A DNA stretch of 64,000 nt from Paenibacillus sp. FSL H8-0048 (GCF_038002825.1 NZ_JBBODF010000001.1:1488001-1552000), one strand, 5' to 3'; numbered from the stretch's first letter, positions 1-8,247 are shown. Numbers and translations are program-made. The notes: generated from the letters alone by a model not told the origin.

Positions 1-117
1 TTTAAACATATCTTCCTTTAGTCCGTCATTTTCATAATCAAGCGGTTTATTGAGATCGATATTAAAGTCTTCGTATGTAACTTTGCCAGGATAAAAACTT
101 ATTTCTTCAAACACCAA
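1..117 (-). CDS. Partial immunity-like protein running off the window edge
   Basis: Thirty-nine open codons start at TTG 117 (or GTG 114), with AAGGAG at 128-133 about 10 bases upstream, and run off position 1. The visible N-terminus (VFEEISFYPGKVTYEDF, then LKEDMF) aligns with the intact protein at 1777-2082 (EKFDFKTGEVILNDF, then FKEDIL). The two are therefore probably paralogues of one immunity-protein family. Nothing in the fragment shows a signal peptide, so it is probably cytosolic. The function is inferred only from this paralogy and from its place in a row of toxin-immunity remnants. Confidence 0.55.
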   Translation of the reverse strand, partial: MVFEEISFYPGKVTYEDFNIDLNKPLDYENDGLKEDMFK

Positions 118-280
118 TATAAAAGCACTCCTTACTACATAATTTTATGATTTCGCTTTAACTAGTTATGCACTCTTTTCTCCAGCTTCTTAACTGTACC
201 GCCACATAATCATTAGTTCAAAAAACATCTTCAACTTTTGTAGTAAATGGGGACAAAAATTGATCTTTCTGTTGTTGAAT

Positions 281-478
281 TTACCCTAGCTTTAATATAA
301 AAACCTTAAACTCATTATTGAAACCTTCAATATCTTCATCATCTCTCATGTATAACAGTCCATATGATCCAGGTGCCACAGGCCAACGATCTTGCCCAAA
401 ACCTCCAACCAGAAACGAAACAGATGGTGAATTTCCAACAGCCTTATACGGAGTTAAAGCCTTATTGTGATTTACCAT
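281..478 (-). pseudogene. Imm7-like immunity protein, C-terminal fragment
   Basis: Encodes 65 residues. The second half (APGSYGLLYMRDDED, then NEFKVFILKLG) resembles, from memory, the C-terminus of the Imm7 family of polymorphic-toxin immunity proteins, which are usually about 120 residues. The N-terminal half is missing, and a stop codon lies shortly upstream in the same frame. The ATG at 478 overlaps the end of the broken gene at 472-969. It is either a truncated remnant or a short coupled reading frame. No cognate toxin remains beside it in the window. Confidence 0.45.
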
Positions 479-969
479 CTTATATACAAATTAACTTCTG
501 ATGCATACTCATTTAAAAGTTTTTTTGATTGTTCTGAACGACAATACATTGGGAATGAGAGATCAAAGTTCCCTTCAATGGCTGCATCTTCTGTATAAAA
601 ATTTGAAAACACAACTTCACGTGTAGATAGTTTTATAATTCTTACCAGTTCTTCAAAGTGGGTCACTTGTAGCAATCTATTTTCGTAACAAAGGAATTTT
701 TCAATAAATTCAATATCATCTTTAGTGAAACCTTTTTGAATTATATAGCTATCACTAGTATTAATAATTCGAATTGACTTAACATAAATAGAACTTTTAT
801 TTAATTGAAATATTTTCTGAAAAAACATCAATACTTGATCCTCATGTTCTAAATATAATATTGAAAAATCAATTTCCTGCGCCTCTAGTTCAGTTAGTTG
901 TTTAGGGAAAACATCTAAAATCCCTGAGTTAATTTTATTTGCATTTCGCTAATTATCTAACTCAAACAT
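472..969 (-). pseudogene. Immunity-like gene with early in-frame stop
   Basis: From ATG 969, preceded by GGAGG about 10 bases upstream, a single frame runs 166 codons to the stop at 472. It is interrupted once by TAG at codon 7 (949-951). Everything after that stop is a coherent charged soluble protein (for example ILDVFPKQLTELEAQEIDF), so the gene looks like a nearly full-length copy killed by one nonsense change; a late TTG (831) could restart translation. I do not recognise the family. Its place among immunity genes suggests immunity, which is inference. Confidence 0.5.
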
Positions 970-994
970 CCATACTAAACCTCCGACCGTGTCG

Positions 995-1267
995 TTAGTT
1001 ATTAATACTAATAGAATAATAAGTTGTATTATCAACCCATTCCTTACTTCCTTTCAATATAGCATCATCAAAGCTTAGGACTACGTTGTTAGTCTTATAA
1101 ACCTTTTTGTCTACAATAATTTGTAGATTAGTAGGCTGCTCTGCTTGATATGGAATCAGCTCTTCATAAACAATTTTGTTTTCTAACTCAAATATAAGTC
1201 CGCTCATTAAATCGGTTGAACTCTCATACTTAACACCTAACGCATTGCTGATATCCTTGCTTGAACT
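995..1267 (-). pseudogene. Truncated copy of the immunity lipoprotein at 11,747
   Basis: The frame 1267-995 reads SSSKDISNALGVKYESSTDL then MSGLIFELENKIVYEELIPY. It matches the C-terminal half of the lipoprotein at 11747-12241 almost residue for residue (SSSKEISDALGFKYEGSTDL; MSGLIFALDNKIVYEEMIPY). The signal peptide and first part are missing. Upstream of 1267 the similarity stops and a different peptide (EYGFSQIKLIIDDKF) is readable in another frame, so the junction is a recombination scar. The piece from ATG 1207 could still be translated, but without a lipobox it would not reach the membrane surface. Confidence 0.6.
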
Positions 1268-1449
1268 TGTCGTCTATGATGAGCTTAATTTGACTAAAAC
1301 CATATTCTTTTGTAAAGATAATGATGCATAAACATTACACTCCATCTACTGTTCAATTTCGAAATATAGCCAAGCGGCCTTTAAATATTCTTAATTTAGA
1401 TTCGCTTATCATGAAAGCAGTAAAACAGCTACTGATAAATCTAACTATA

Positions 1450-1712
1450 TTAGTGTACTACAAAAAAATCATCATCAGGTGTACCATCAAAATTTAAAAG
1501 CAATTGAGAGTATCCAACTTCTTTCCCTTTATATCTAATAGGGATTGTAACAATAACATGATTATAGTCACAATTAGGATAGCTGTTACTATAATTTATT
1601 GATACTGATTTAATTCCAACTTCAAAATCCCTTCTATCCTCTTCTCTTATGTATTTAGAAAATAACACATAAATTCATTAGGCTCTTCAATTTTATAATT
1701 CTCTAGATTCAT
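1450..1712 (-). pseudogene. Small immunity-like gene with a frameshift
   Basis: ATG 1712 opens MNLENYKIEEPNEFM, which runs into a stop after a few more codons. One base out of frame, from about 1668, the sequence continues as LFSKYIREEDRRDFEVGIKS to the stop at 1450. The total span (263 bases) is not a multiple of three, which fits a one-base indel near 1666. Joined, the product would be about 87 residues, acidic and soluble. The family is not recognised; context suggests an immunity protein. Confidence 0.4.
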
Positions 1713-1776
1713 CCAAAATCCCTTATGTACTCACACAATTCTAGTTTTATGAATTAACATGAAGAAGAAAGATCTC

Positions 1777-2082
1777 TCATTCAAGAGATTCAGCAATATC
1801 AACAGCCTCAGCTATAAAGTCACGAACTTCCTTGATTGACTTTGTTGTTTTGCAGAATATTGGATTTAACCAATCATCTTTTTTTACAATTATTAACTTA
1901 AAGTATCCTTCTTCCAAATCGAATTCAGGATACCAACCCAAGTCTATAACATTATTTTTTTTATACCGAACTTGGAGAATATCCTCTTTGAATGACCAAA
2001 TTTGTTCAGCATATGATTTATTGTCCTCAAAATCAAAGTCGTTCAAAATCACCTCTCCTGTTTTAAAATCAAACTTCTCCAC
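1777..2082 (-). CDS. Immunity-like cytosolic protein
   Basis: Intact gene of about 101 residues, acidic, with no signal peptide or membrane segment. GTG 2082 is preferred as start because an AAGGGGG ribosome site lies about 6-7 bases upstream; GTG 2088 is possible. The upstream remnant at 2085-2183 ends with its stop codon overlapping this start, the usual arrangement for a toxin tip and its immunity gene. A paralogue begins at the window edge (1-117). The inferred role is cytosolic neutralisation of a toxin tip that has since been lost. Confidence 0.55.
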   Translation of the reverse strand: MEKFDFKTGEVILNDFDFEDNKSYAEQIWSFKEDILQVRYKKNNVIDLGWYPEFDLEEGYFKLIIVKKDDWLNPIFCKTTKSIKEVRDFIAEAVDIAESLE

Positions 2083-2084
2083 AG

Positions 2085-2183
2085 TCACTCCCCCTTAAAC
2101 GCATCATCATGTGGTGACCACTCATCTCCACCATCGTTGCGGAAGTTAGCTGAAATGGTTTCTTTTCTCCCAGTTATATGCAT
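2085..2183 (-). pseudogene. Tail of a lost toxin tip
   Basis: Thirty-two codons from ATG 2183, directly after the stop of the gene at 2184-3794, end at TGA 2085-2087 overlapping the next gene's start. The peptide (ETISANFRNDGGDEWSPHDD) looks like the last residues of a globular secreted toxin, but I cannot name the family. A plausible history is that recombination replaced the body of an RHS tip with the YD-tag gene upstream and left only this tail joined to its immunity gene. Confidence 0.35.
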
Positions 2184-3794
2184 TCAATTCATCACCTGTT
2201 TCACTTGTACATTATCCACCCAATAGTAACCTTGTCCATTGATCGTAGGTAGAACAAGTACTGATAATTTTCTTGCCCCTAATGGTGCAACCCCCGTTGC
2301 TTCTAGCTTGCTCCAATCTGAAGTTCCAGTGATCAAGTTAGAAGAAGAGATATTACTCCAGATCCAACCATTCCCATCTTGCCAATAAGTAAGAATCATG
2401 ACCCCATTTCCTGAAACGCCTTCCGTCTTTACATAAGCTGAGATGGTAAAGTGTTTACCGCTAATATCTCTACCAAAATCATAAGTGTTATACTGAAATT
2501 GATCTCCAGAAGAAGCCAGCTTTACTTTTAGAGACTGGGTCCCGGTAATTTTTGATGTTGAATCAATAACTGAGAACCCTCCATTGGCATCATTAATTAC
2601 CCATCCCGTCTTCCCTTCTTCAAAGCTGGGATTCAGTAATTTTAAGGCTGGTGACTTAGACTCTGACATTTCGATACTATCCACCCAATACGACCCTTGT
2701 CCATTAGTGGTAGGCAAAACTAATAGCGTCAGTTGTTTTGCTCCATATGGTGCAATTGAAGTTACTTCTACTTTACTCCAATCCGTTGTACCTGAGATCA
2801 TATTGGAGGAGAGAATATTACTCCAGATCCAGCCATTCTCATCCTGCCAGTATGTTAATATTTTCACTCCATCGCCCGATAAAGCTTCAGTTTTGATAAA
2901 AGCCGAGATTGTAAATTGCCGGCCCGTTATATCCGTATTAAAATCCTTACTGATATATTGATGTTGATCTCCTGAAGATGCTACCTTAACTTTTAGTGAA
3001 TGGCTACCGGTGTGCTTCTCTGTACTGACGATCGCAGAAGATCCAGCATTACCATCATTAATAATCCAGTTGTCTGCTTCCTCTTCAAAGCTAGGGTTTG
3101 GTAACATGATTGCAGGTGAAACAAGCTCATTCACTTCAACTTTATCCAACCAATAATAACCTTGACTCCCCACTGTTGGCTGAACAAGTATGATTAGGCT
3201 TTGAGCACCATAAGGGACTATTGCGGTTGTCTCCACACGAGTCCATTCGGTCGTACCCTTAACAGAATTCGAGGGTCGGATATTTGCCCATATCAAGCTG
3301 TTATTTGCATCCGACCAATAAGTTAGAATCTTCACACCGCCTACATTCATTCCTGAGGTTTTGAGATATGCAGAAATAGAGAACTGTCTCCCACTTATAT
3401 CACTACCATAGCTCACGCCTTTAAACTGATACTGATCTCCCGAAGATGCTACTTTAACCTTTAGCGAATGATTTCCAGAATAATAGATTGTATTGTCAAT
3501 TGCTGAATCTCCTCCTACTGCATTGTTTATGAACCACCCCTCCATCCCATTCTCAAAATCCGAATTAGAAAAAGGCATGGAACGAGATTTTCCTCTACTT
3601 AACAAATTTCCATTGTGATCATATTTAAACAACTGACAGGTTATAGAGGTCTCGCATTTCTTATCTAATCTACCAGATGAGTCATAAAAGTATTGAATAG
3701 AGGAAGTATTGGCATATGTATGATTTGTGTAAGGACTTAATATTACTAAAATGAATATAAAGAACACAGAAATAATTATTTTATTTTTTACCAT
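2184..3794 (-). CDS. Secreted YD-tag protein with three CBM-like domains
   Basis: Encodes 536 residues; ATG 3794 follows GAGGAG by about 9 bases. A signal peptide (about 1-29) is followed by one YD unit (FYDSSGRL, then FKYDHNGNLL, about 34-70). Three repeats of about 150 residues follow (75-225, 228-380, 383-533), each starting NxxFEEG or NSDFENG and ending YYWxDxVxV. This is the pattern of galactose-binding-like carbohydrate-binding modules (CBM4/9/22-like). The protein should be exported and bind glycan; the ligand is unknown. It stands apart from the two large operons, next to toxin remnants. Confidence 0.7.
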   Translation of the reverse strand: MVKNKIIISVFFIFILVILSPYTNHTYANTSSIQYFYDSSGRLDKKCETSITCQLFKYDHNGNLLSRGKSRSMPFSNSDFENGMEGWFINNAVGGDSAIDNTIYYSGNHSLKVKVASSGDQYQFKGVSYGSDISGRQFSISAYLKTSGMNVGGVKILTYWSDANNSLIWANIRPSNSVKGTTEWTRVETTAIVPYGAQSLIILVQPTVGSQGYYWLDKVEVNELVSPAIMLPNPSFEEEADNWIINDGNAGSSAIVSTEKHTGSHSLKVKVASSGDQHQYISKDFNTDITGRQFTISAFIKTEALSGDGVKILTYWQDENGWIWSNILSSNMISGTTDWSKVEVTSIAPYGAKQLTLLVLPTTNGQGSYWVDSIEMSESKSPALKLLNPSFEEGKTGWVINDANGGFSVIDSTSKITGTQSLKVKLASSGDQFQYNTYDFGRDISGKHFTISAYVKTEGVSGNGVMILTYWQDGNGWIWSNISSSNLITGTSDWSKLEATGVAPLGARKLSVLVLPTINGQGYYWVDNVQVKQVMN

Positions 3795-4246
3795 TATTGA
3801 ATTCTCCTCTGTTTTTATATTAATAACTGTCTAATCTTCCAGATCAGATTCCCGTTGGCATCATATTCATAACTTACATTTATTTTTTAAGATTATTTAA
3901 TATCATTTTTATCAGTATTTTCATTTTTCGAACTATTATTAGTCTTTCGAGTGTCTGCTGGATGTTTTAGATTTTCTCTTGATGGTCCTCTTAATAGGCT
4001 GTCCCGTTTTGTCATGCGCGTATACAAAAGCAGCTCCCGCTGAGGTTTATTTAGCCGCTAACCGCCCGGGCACTGTGAATGTGAAACTCTCTTTCACAAA
4101 AAACCACGTGGAGGGGATACTCACATGTTGTTCAGAACAAAGCTAGAATTTTTAAAAATTGCATTAAATTTCTTCAATTATTTTGATCCTTAACAAGATT
4201 CATGTTCTAAAACTATTTATAAAAAACAATACAGACGGTGAAAAAT
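3795..4246. other. Gene-poor stretch with YD-tag remnant and terminator
   Basis: On the minus strand, 3880-3815 encodes VSYEYDANGNLIWK and a stop, the C-terminal end of another YD-tag protein whose body is gone. A 40-codon frame (ATG 4015 to stop 3893) has no recognisable product. A hairpin at 4096-4131 belongs to the terminator family seen elsewhere in the island, and GTGAAA/TTTCAC at 4081-4097 forms a second small hairpin. Nothing else is evident. Confidence 0.5.
4096..4131 (-). terminator. Terminator after orphan tip/immunity pair
   Basis: On the minus strand, CATGTGAG, a loop, then CACGTGG is followed by TTTTTT. The sequence resembles the better-conserved hairpins at 10,237, 29,437 and 41,496. 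It lies just downstream of the 4247-4549 gene. Confidence 0.45.
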
Positions 4247-4549
4247 TCATTGATAAAGTCCCTTATTGAAAACCGAAGAAATTTTCATGTATAGTTCAGT
4301 GACTAAACTTGTTTCTTTGTCTTCTTGAAATGACAGTTGACTAATTACACAGTTGTATAAATAAAATAAATCATAAGCTAATTTTTTTGATATAAACTCT
4401 TTCTCACTTGATATCATACTATAATCTTCTAAATCACTCAGTAAAATTAATAATTGATCTTTAGGTATAATCCTTTCTTTCCTCATAAAAACTACAATTT
4501 TATGAATACTCATTAAAATATCATTGATTAGTTCAATTTCATTTTTCAT
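4247..4549 (-). CDS. Probable immunity protein for the orphan tip upstream
   Basis: Encodes 100 residues, helical and soluble, with no signal peptide. Its ATG overlaps the TGA of the RHS tip at 4546 by four bases (ATGA), so the two are translationally coupled. That is the classical arrangement of a toxin tip and its immunity gene. I do not recognise the family. A terminator hairpin follows at 4096-4131, so the pair ends a transcription unit. Confidence 0.55.
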   Translation of the reverse strand: MKNEIELINDILMSIHKIVVFMRKERIIPKDQLLILLSDLEDYSMISSEKEFISKKLAYDLFYLYNCVISQLSFQEDKETSLVTELYMKISSVFNKGLYQ

Positions 4550-5259
4550 GGTATCAACCCCACTATCGCATTTATTGGAATATACTTATATACTGAAACC
4601 TCACTATCATTTGCTGCCATTTCCGCTGCATACTCAGCCCCAAATGGTTCGTAAACACCCATAAATTCATATTGTGCAGATTTTTTTATAGATTGAACTT
4701 TATTTAAGTCAATGACAACTATTCCATGACCACTATTAAACCGTTTAAGTGCTATCTGAATATCTCTAGTTGTTGCAATCCAAGGATCAAATCCCATAGA
4801 AATATCCTTTCCATCCATCTTCTTACCACCATCAAGTATATGTTCAAGTAATGACCATTCTCTATGCGGTGGAGTATGCTTGGAAACAATTCCTCTTCCA
4901 GCAACTAAATTACCAACATCATATTGACTAAGTGCCCTGAATACAATATTTTTACTACCATCTTCTTTTAATTTTTCTGCCTGTTGTACACTAAGTATGG
5001 ACATATTTAAACTTTCCGCAACTTTTGTGTTGATATATTGCTGATCTTCACCTGCAGGCGTTGCTGCTAGCAATGCACTCATAAATACCGAAATTACTGT
5101 ACCTACTAGTCCTGTTCTTGAACTTTTTTTTGCTCCAGAAGCTGCTCCACCAGTGATAACTTTAAAATCTCTTATTATTTCCTCAACCGTTTTGGGTAAT
5201 GCCTCATGTCCCGTTGGATCTGTATAAAATAAAGGATTATTATGCACATACGTATACAA
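4546..5259 (-). CDS. Orphan RHS C-terminal tip, possible ADP-ribosyltransferase
   Basis: The frame begins with the last piece of an RHS core (LYTYVHNNPL, then DPTGH), nearly identical in DNA to the two full rhs genes, followed by about 215 tip residues. In-frame core codons extend to 5298, where a TAG replaces the expected GAG; core similarity ends at 5303 at the edge of the IS110 element. A hydrophobic pre-toxin stretch (GTVISVFMSALLAA) precedes the toxin. VFRALS, then WIATTRD, then NDSEVSVY match the order R, S/T-T, E of ADP-ribosyltransferase toxins. Enzyme class is inference. It has no signal peptide or shell, so it is probably silent unless recombined onto an intact rhs. Confidence 0.6.
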   Translation of the reverse strand: MYTYVHNNPLFYTDPTGHEALPKTVEEIIRDFKVITGGAASGAKKSSRTGLVGTVISVFMSALLAATPAGEDQQYINTKVAESLNMSILSVQQAEKLKEDGSKNIVFRALSQYDVGNLVAGRGIVSKHTPPHREWSLLEHILDGGKKMDGKDISMGFDPWIATTRDIQIALKRFNSGHGIVVIDLNKVQSIKKSAQYEFMGVYEPFGAEYAAEMAANDSEVSVYKYIPINAIVGLIP

Positions 5260-5374
5260 ATTCTGACTCAGCGGATTATCAATCTGCCCCTCAACCGTAT
5301 CCTAGTTTATAAAGCGGAGCTTTGAATAAAGAAGGTGGCAACTGAGAATACAATCCCAACTACCACCCATTCTA

Positions 5375-6610
5375 TCATCCCGCCTGCTGTGCAGGTGTAT
5401 CTGGCATCACGTAGGCTGACTTTTTCTTCATCATGACGTAGATGATATTTACCAGCTTCCTCATTAAGCACACAATCGCTTGCTGTTTCGTCTTCCCCTC
5501 TGCTATCTTTCGCTCATAATAAGCATGAAAATAGGCATTCTTTGGCTCCCTCTTGGTACGGGTGACACCAATCTGACGAATCGCAAGGCTCTTAATAATC
5601 TCATGTAATACCCGATTGCCCTGCTTACTCTTACAATTTCGAAACTTATTACCTGAACCTACGATGACTGGTGCAATGCCAGCGAATCGGGCAAGTTTAT
5701 CGGAGGAAGAGAACCGGTGAATATCGCCAATCTCTGCCACAAGCTGTGCTGCTGTCACCACATTGATCCCTGTCATGGATTCAAGCTGGAAACCAAGCTG
5801 CTGCATCAAATGCTCAATCTTACCCTCGATACTGACCAATTGTTCTTGGAAAAACCGAGTGGATTCCACCTGACTCACCACAACTGAATCTCTTGAATCC
5901 TGAAAATCCCGATACGTTTCTCCATCTGCGTCGATCAGAGTAAGAATTTGATTAGCCTTCTTATGAGACAATCCATTGTTGCTGTGCTTTCGCAAGAAGG
6001 CAGCAAGGGCTTCCTCAGACATGTCCTTCAAAGTATAGGGTGAAGGGTAGGTTTCCCAGAAGGCAAGCGCCGTTTTCCCCTCTACTTCAGAGAAGAACTT
6101 TTTGTAACTGGGATAGGAATAGCTAATCTGCTGATGCATCTTTTTTACCGCTTCCGTTAAAATCTTAGACAACCATTTGCGCTGTGTCACAAGCTGGCTA
6201 ATTGCCCAGAACAGATCAACGGGCTGGGCATCCGGCAGACGCTCCAACTCGTCTCTGAGCACCTTGGCAACACATTCCGCATCCCAGCTATCCGACTTCT
6301 GAACAGTCACATGGCTCTTTCGTCTGGCGTTAGCGAGTTTTGCATTCACTTCCTTCACCCAGCAACGATTGTCTTTCAGATACACGGCAAGCCCTCTGCC
6401 GTAACCTCCAACATCCTCCAGTCCATAGACAACGGACAAGCCCTTCTTGATGTACTTTTTTAATTCTTTAAGCAGCAAGGGAAAGGCAGACGGCTTGTTA
6501 TCGAATTTTAGTTCCCCTAGTTTCTTGCTCCAGCAGTCAATAATGACGGCTGTATGATGTTGTTTATGCAGGTCAACTCCTACATAGATTAGATTCTGCT
6601 GTTCAATCAT
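5375..6610 (-). CDS. IS110-family DEDD transposase
   Basis: Encodes about 411 residues. ATG 6610 is preferred (GAGGGAGC upstream; MIEQQNLIYVGVDLHK is the usual N-terminus), although the frame stays open to 6715. The N-terminal RuvC-like DEDD domain shows D in GVDLHK, E in YGLEDVGG and the DxxD pair in KSDSWDAECVAK. The C-terminal transposase-20 domain has GIAP and VGSG containing the conserved serine. The enzyme acts with a DNA-recombining RNA encoded in the element's non-coding end. No frameshift is visible, so it may be active. Confidence 0.9.
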   Translation of the reverse strand: MIEQQNLIYVGVDLHKQHHTAVIIDCWSKKLGELKFDNKPSAFPLLLKELKKYIKKGLSVVYGLEDVGGYGRGLAVYLKDNRCWVKEVNAKLANARRKSHVTVQKSDSWDAECVAKVLRDELERLPDAQPVDLFWAISQLVTQRKWLSKILTEAVKKMHQQISYSYPSYKKFFSEVEGKTALAFWETYPSPYTLKDMSEEALAAFLRKHSNNGLSHKKANQILTLIDADGETYRDFQDSRDSVVVSQVESTRFFQEQLVSIEGKIEHLMQQLGFQLESMTGINVVTAAQLVAEIGDIHRFSSSDKLARFAGIAPVIVGSGNKFRNCKSKQGNRVLHEIIKSLAIRQIGVTRTKREPKNAYFHAYYERKIAEGKTKQQAIVCLMRKLVNIIYVMMKKKSAYVMPDTPAQQAG

Positions 6611-6830
6611 TTTCTTTTGCTCCCTCTGTATTTGAATGGTTATTAATGGATTCGATTCGTTACATTCAAGAATCTTTGCTGTCCTTATCGCTTGATCTGT
6701 ATGTATCCAGCCCATTAGTAACCACTCAAACGAGTGGCGAAAACATTAGGGATAAACAAGTTTGCATCCTCAGTTCGAGCGGTCGATGCCGCAAAGATAC
6801 GTTAGCAATCTCTTGTTTTCGATAATGCTT
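6611..6830 (-). ncRNA. Candidate bridge RNA region of the IS110 element
   Basis: IS110-group elements are known to encode a structured bridge RNA in the long non-coding segment upstream of the transposase. This 220-base segment is in that position and carries no reading frame of its own apart from the 3' end of the 6829 gene. Local inverted pieces such as CTCAAACGAGTGG are visible, but I have not folded it and cannot define the RNA ends or guide loops. Confidence 0.3.
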
Positions 6831-7092
6831 AGAAAGCTGTAAGTTTTAACATCCCAGCAACATGTGACTTCTCCAGACGTACATAAAGCAGGTCTAGCCG
6901 CAGTTCTTCTGTGTATTCGTGAATCTTATCTATAATTCTCTCCGCTGTCGGTAAGTCAATTTCCGCAGCTTGTTCATGTGTAATTTGAAAAATGGCATTT
7001 TCGTAAGCGGCAGTGGTTCGGAGACTTGTTAGAAGCTGATTTTCTTGCTCCACCAGCAACTCATAATTGTCTTGTAATATCGTCACAAGCAC
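6829..7092 (-). CDS. Hypothetical protein coupled to a serine recombinase
   Basis: Encodes 87 residues, mostly helical and charged, with no signal peptide. GTG 7092 follows GGGGGAAT and lies inside the last codons of the recombinase gene, so the two are translationally coupled. Because that recombinase is short, this product could be a detached C-terminal helical part or an accessory factor. The family is not recognised. It belongs to the mobile module at 6.8-10.2 kb. Confidence 0.5.
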   Translation of the reverse strand: MLVTILQDNYELLVEQENQLLTSLRTTAAYENAIFQITHEQAAEIDLPTAERIIDKIHEYTEELRLDLLYVRLEKSHVAGMLKLTAF

Positions 7093-7880
7093 ATTCCCCC
7101 AGACTGTAAGATCGCTTGATGTTTACCATCTGCTTCGATCTGCCCATAACGATACGTTCCTTGGTAAAATGCTTTACGATCTAGAATTCGTTTGACCTGT
7201 ACTTTGGTAAACCTCTTCCCTTGTTCTGTTGTGAATCCTTCTTCATTTAACTTCTCAGCTAAAGCCGACAATGACCATTCAGGATGTTTATCTTTCAATT
7301 CAAATAGCCGCTGAACCGTGGATGCCTTCTGTTCGTCAATGAACATTTGCTTTGATCCCCGCTTCCCTTTGTAACCAAAAGGAATACCTCCACCTGCAAA
7401 CTTGCCTTCGGAAGCCTTTTTATTACGTCCACGTCCCAGCTTTATAGCAATCTCTAGCCGCTGATAAGCATCCAGCAATTCCATCAAACCGTTAATCAAG
7501 AAGTCAGATGGATCTTTCTTAAAAATACTATAGGTTGGTTGTTCAATACTCCGAATGTCGATATTGCGCTTTTTCAGCTCCCGATGGACAAGGACTTTGA
7601 CAATATCACTTCTCCATAATCTGCTTGTGTTCAGAACAACAACGTAATCCACCTTGTGACCCGATATATAGGTCAGCATGTCTTGGAAGCCCTCTCGTTC
7701 GACTTCTAAGGCTTCCTCGTCCACTTTCGCCCCACTGATGCCCTCGTCTGTAAAAACCTGAACCAGGTGCCATCTCTGCTGCTCACAGTACGACCGAATC
7801 TCGTCTTGCTGGTAGGACAAGCTGTAGCCATCCTTCACCTGACCTTGCGTACTGACCCGTGCATAGCCTATGACATTCAT
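7083..7880 (-). CDS. Serine recombinase (resolvase plus recombinase domain)
   Basis: Encodes 265 residues. Residues 1-145 form a resolvase catalytic domain: YARVSTQGQ with the nucleophile serine, LNTSRLWRSD with catalytic arginines, and a QxxEI helix. Residues 160-250 form a recombinase DNA-binding domain (GIPFGYKGKRG, then LNEEGFTTEQGKRFTKVQV). Large serine recombinases usually continue with a zinc ribbon and coiled coil to about 450-550 residues; both are missing here. It may act alone or with the coupled 87-residue protein to excise or integrate the module. Catalytic residues look intact. Confidence 0.85.
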   Translation of the reverse strand: MNVIGYARVSTQGQVKDGYSLSYQQDEIRSYCEQQRWHLVQVFTDEGISGAKVDEEALEVEREGFQDMLTYISGHKVDYVVVLNTSRLWRSDIVKVLVHRELKKRNIDIRSIEQPTYSIFKKDPSDFLINGLMELLDAYQRLEIAIKLGRGRNKKASEGKFAGGGIPFGYKGKRGSKQMFIDEQKASTVQRLFELKDKHPEWSLSALAEKLNEEGFTTEQGKRFTKVQVKRILDRKAFYQGTYRYGQIEADGKHQAILQSGGMCL

Positions 7881-7915
7881 GTATAATCCTACATCGTTAC
7901 GGAAATTGTAATCAG

Positions 7916-7966
7916 TGTAACTCTTAACAGTTCCACATTATGATTATATAACCTTTAAGAGTTACA
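7916..7966. promoter_or_regulatory. 12-base inverted repeat between divergent genes
   Basis: TGTAACTCTTAA (7916-7927) and its exact inverse TTAAGAGTTACA (7955-7966) are separated by 27 bases. They lie between the divergent recombinase and HTH genes. The element could be the operator of the HTH regulator or a recombinase crossover/accessory site. Confidence 0.55.
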
Positions 7967-8037
7967 TTCAATGATTTTCCAGACAACTTCATGATATAAT
8001 CTTTCTATATTTAGCTGCTGGAATGATGGAGGAAGAC

Positions 8038-8247
8038 ATGAAGATAAAGATTCGATTAAAAGATATATTAGATCAGCGTGGAATGTCACAAAGACAACTT
8101 GCCCGACAAATGAACCTACGTCCAAGTACGATCAATCATCTCTGTTCCGATTCAGTAGACAGAGTCTATATCCGAACGCTGGAAGCGATATGTGAAGCCC
8201 TAGACATCTCCATCCATGAACTGATTGTTGAAGATGCTGAAGCTTAA
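8038..8247 (+). CDS. Small XRE/Cro-type regulator
   Basis: Encodes 69 residues from ATG 8038, with GGAGGAAGAC just upstream. Nearly the whole protein is one helix-turn-helix domain: LKDILDQRGMSQRQLARQMN, then RPSTINHLCSD and a dimerisation tail (LEAICEALDISIHELI). It diverges from the serine recombinase. The 12-base inverted repeat at 7916-7966 in the shared promoter region is a plausible operator, so it may repress the recombinase and itself. That regulatory link is inference. Confidence 0.8.
   Translation: MKIKIRLKDILDQRGMSQRQLARQMNLRPSTINHLCSDSVDRVYIRTLEAICEALDISIHELIVEDAEA

Larger units (their letters stand above)
5304..6830 (-). mobile_element. IS110-family insertion sequence
   Basis: The left edge is placed at 5303/5304, where the rhs core sequence is cut. 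The transposase ends only about 70 bases from there, whereas about 200 bases of non-coding sequence precede it. A long non-coding 5' end and no obvious terminal inverted repeats fit the IS110 group. The right edge near 6830 is approximate. The insertion, or an associated deletion, removed the upstream part of an rhs gene. Confidence 0.6.

Noticed and set aside
3893..4015. Forty-codon frame MTKRDSLLRG...
   Set aside because: No ribosome site or homology recognised, lies among remnants; not supported as a gene.
5304..6830. Terminal inverted repeats of the IS element
   Set aside because: None found; IS110 elements usually lack them, so the family call does not depend on it.
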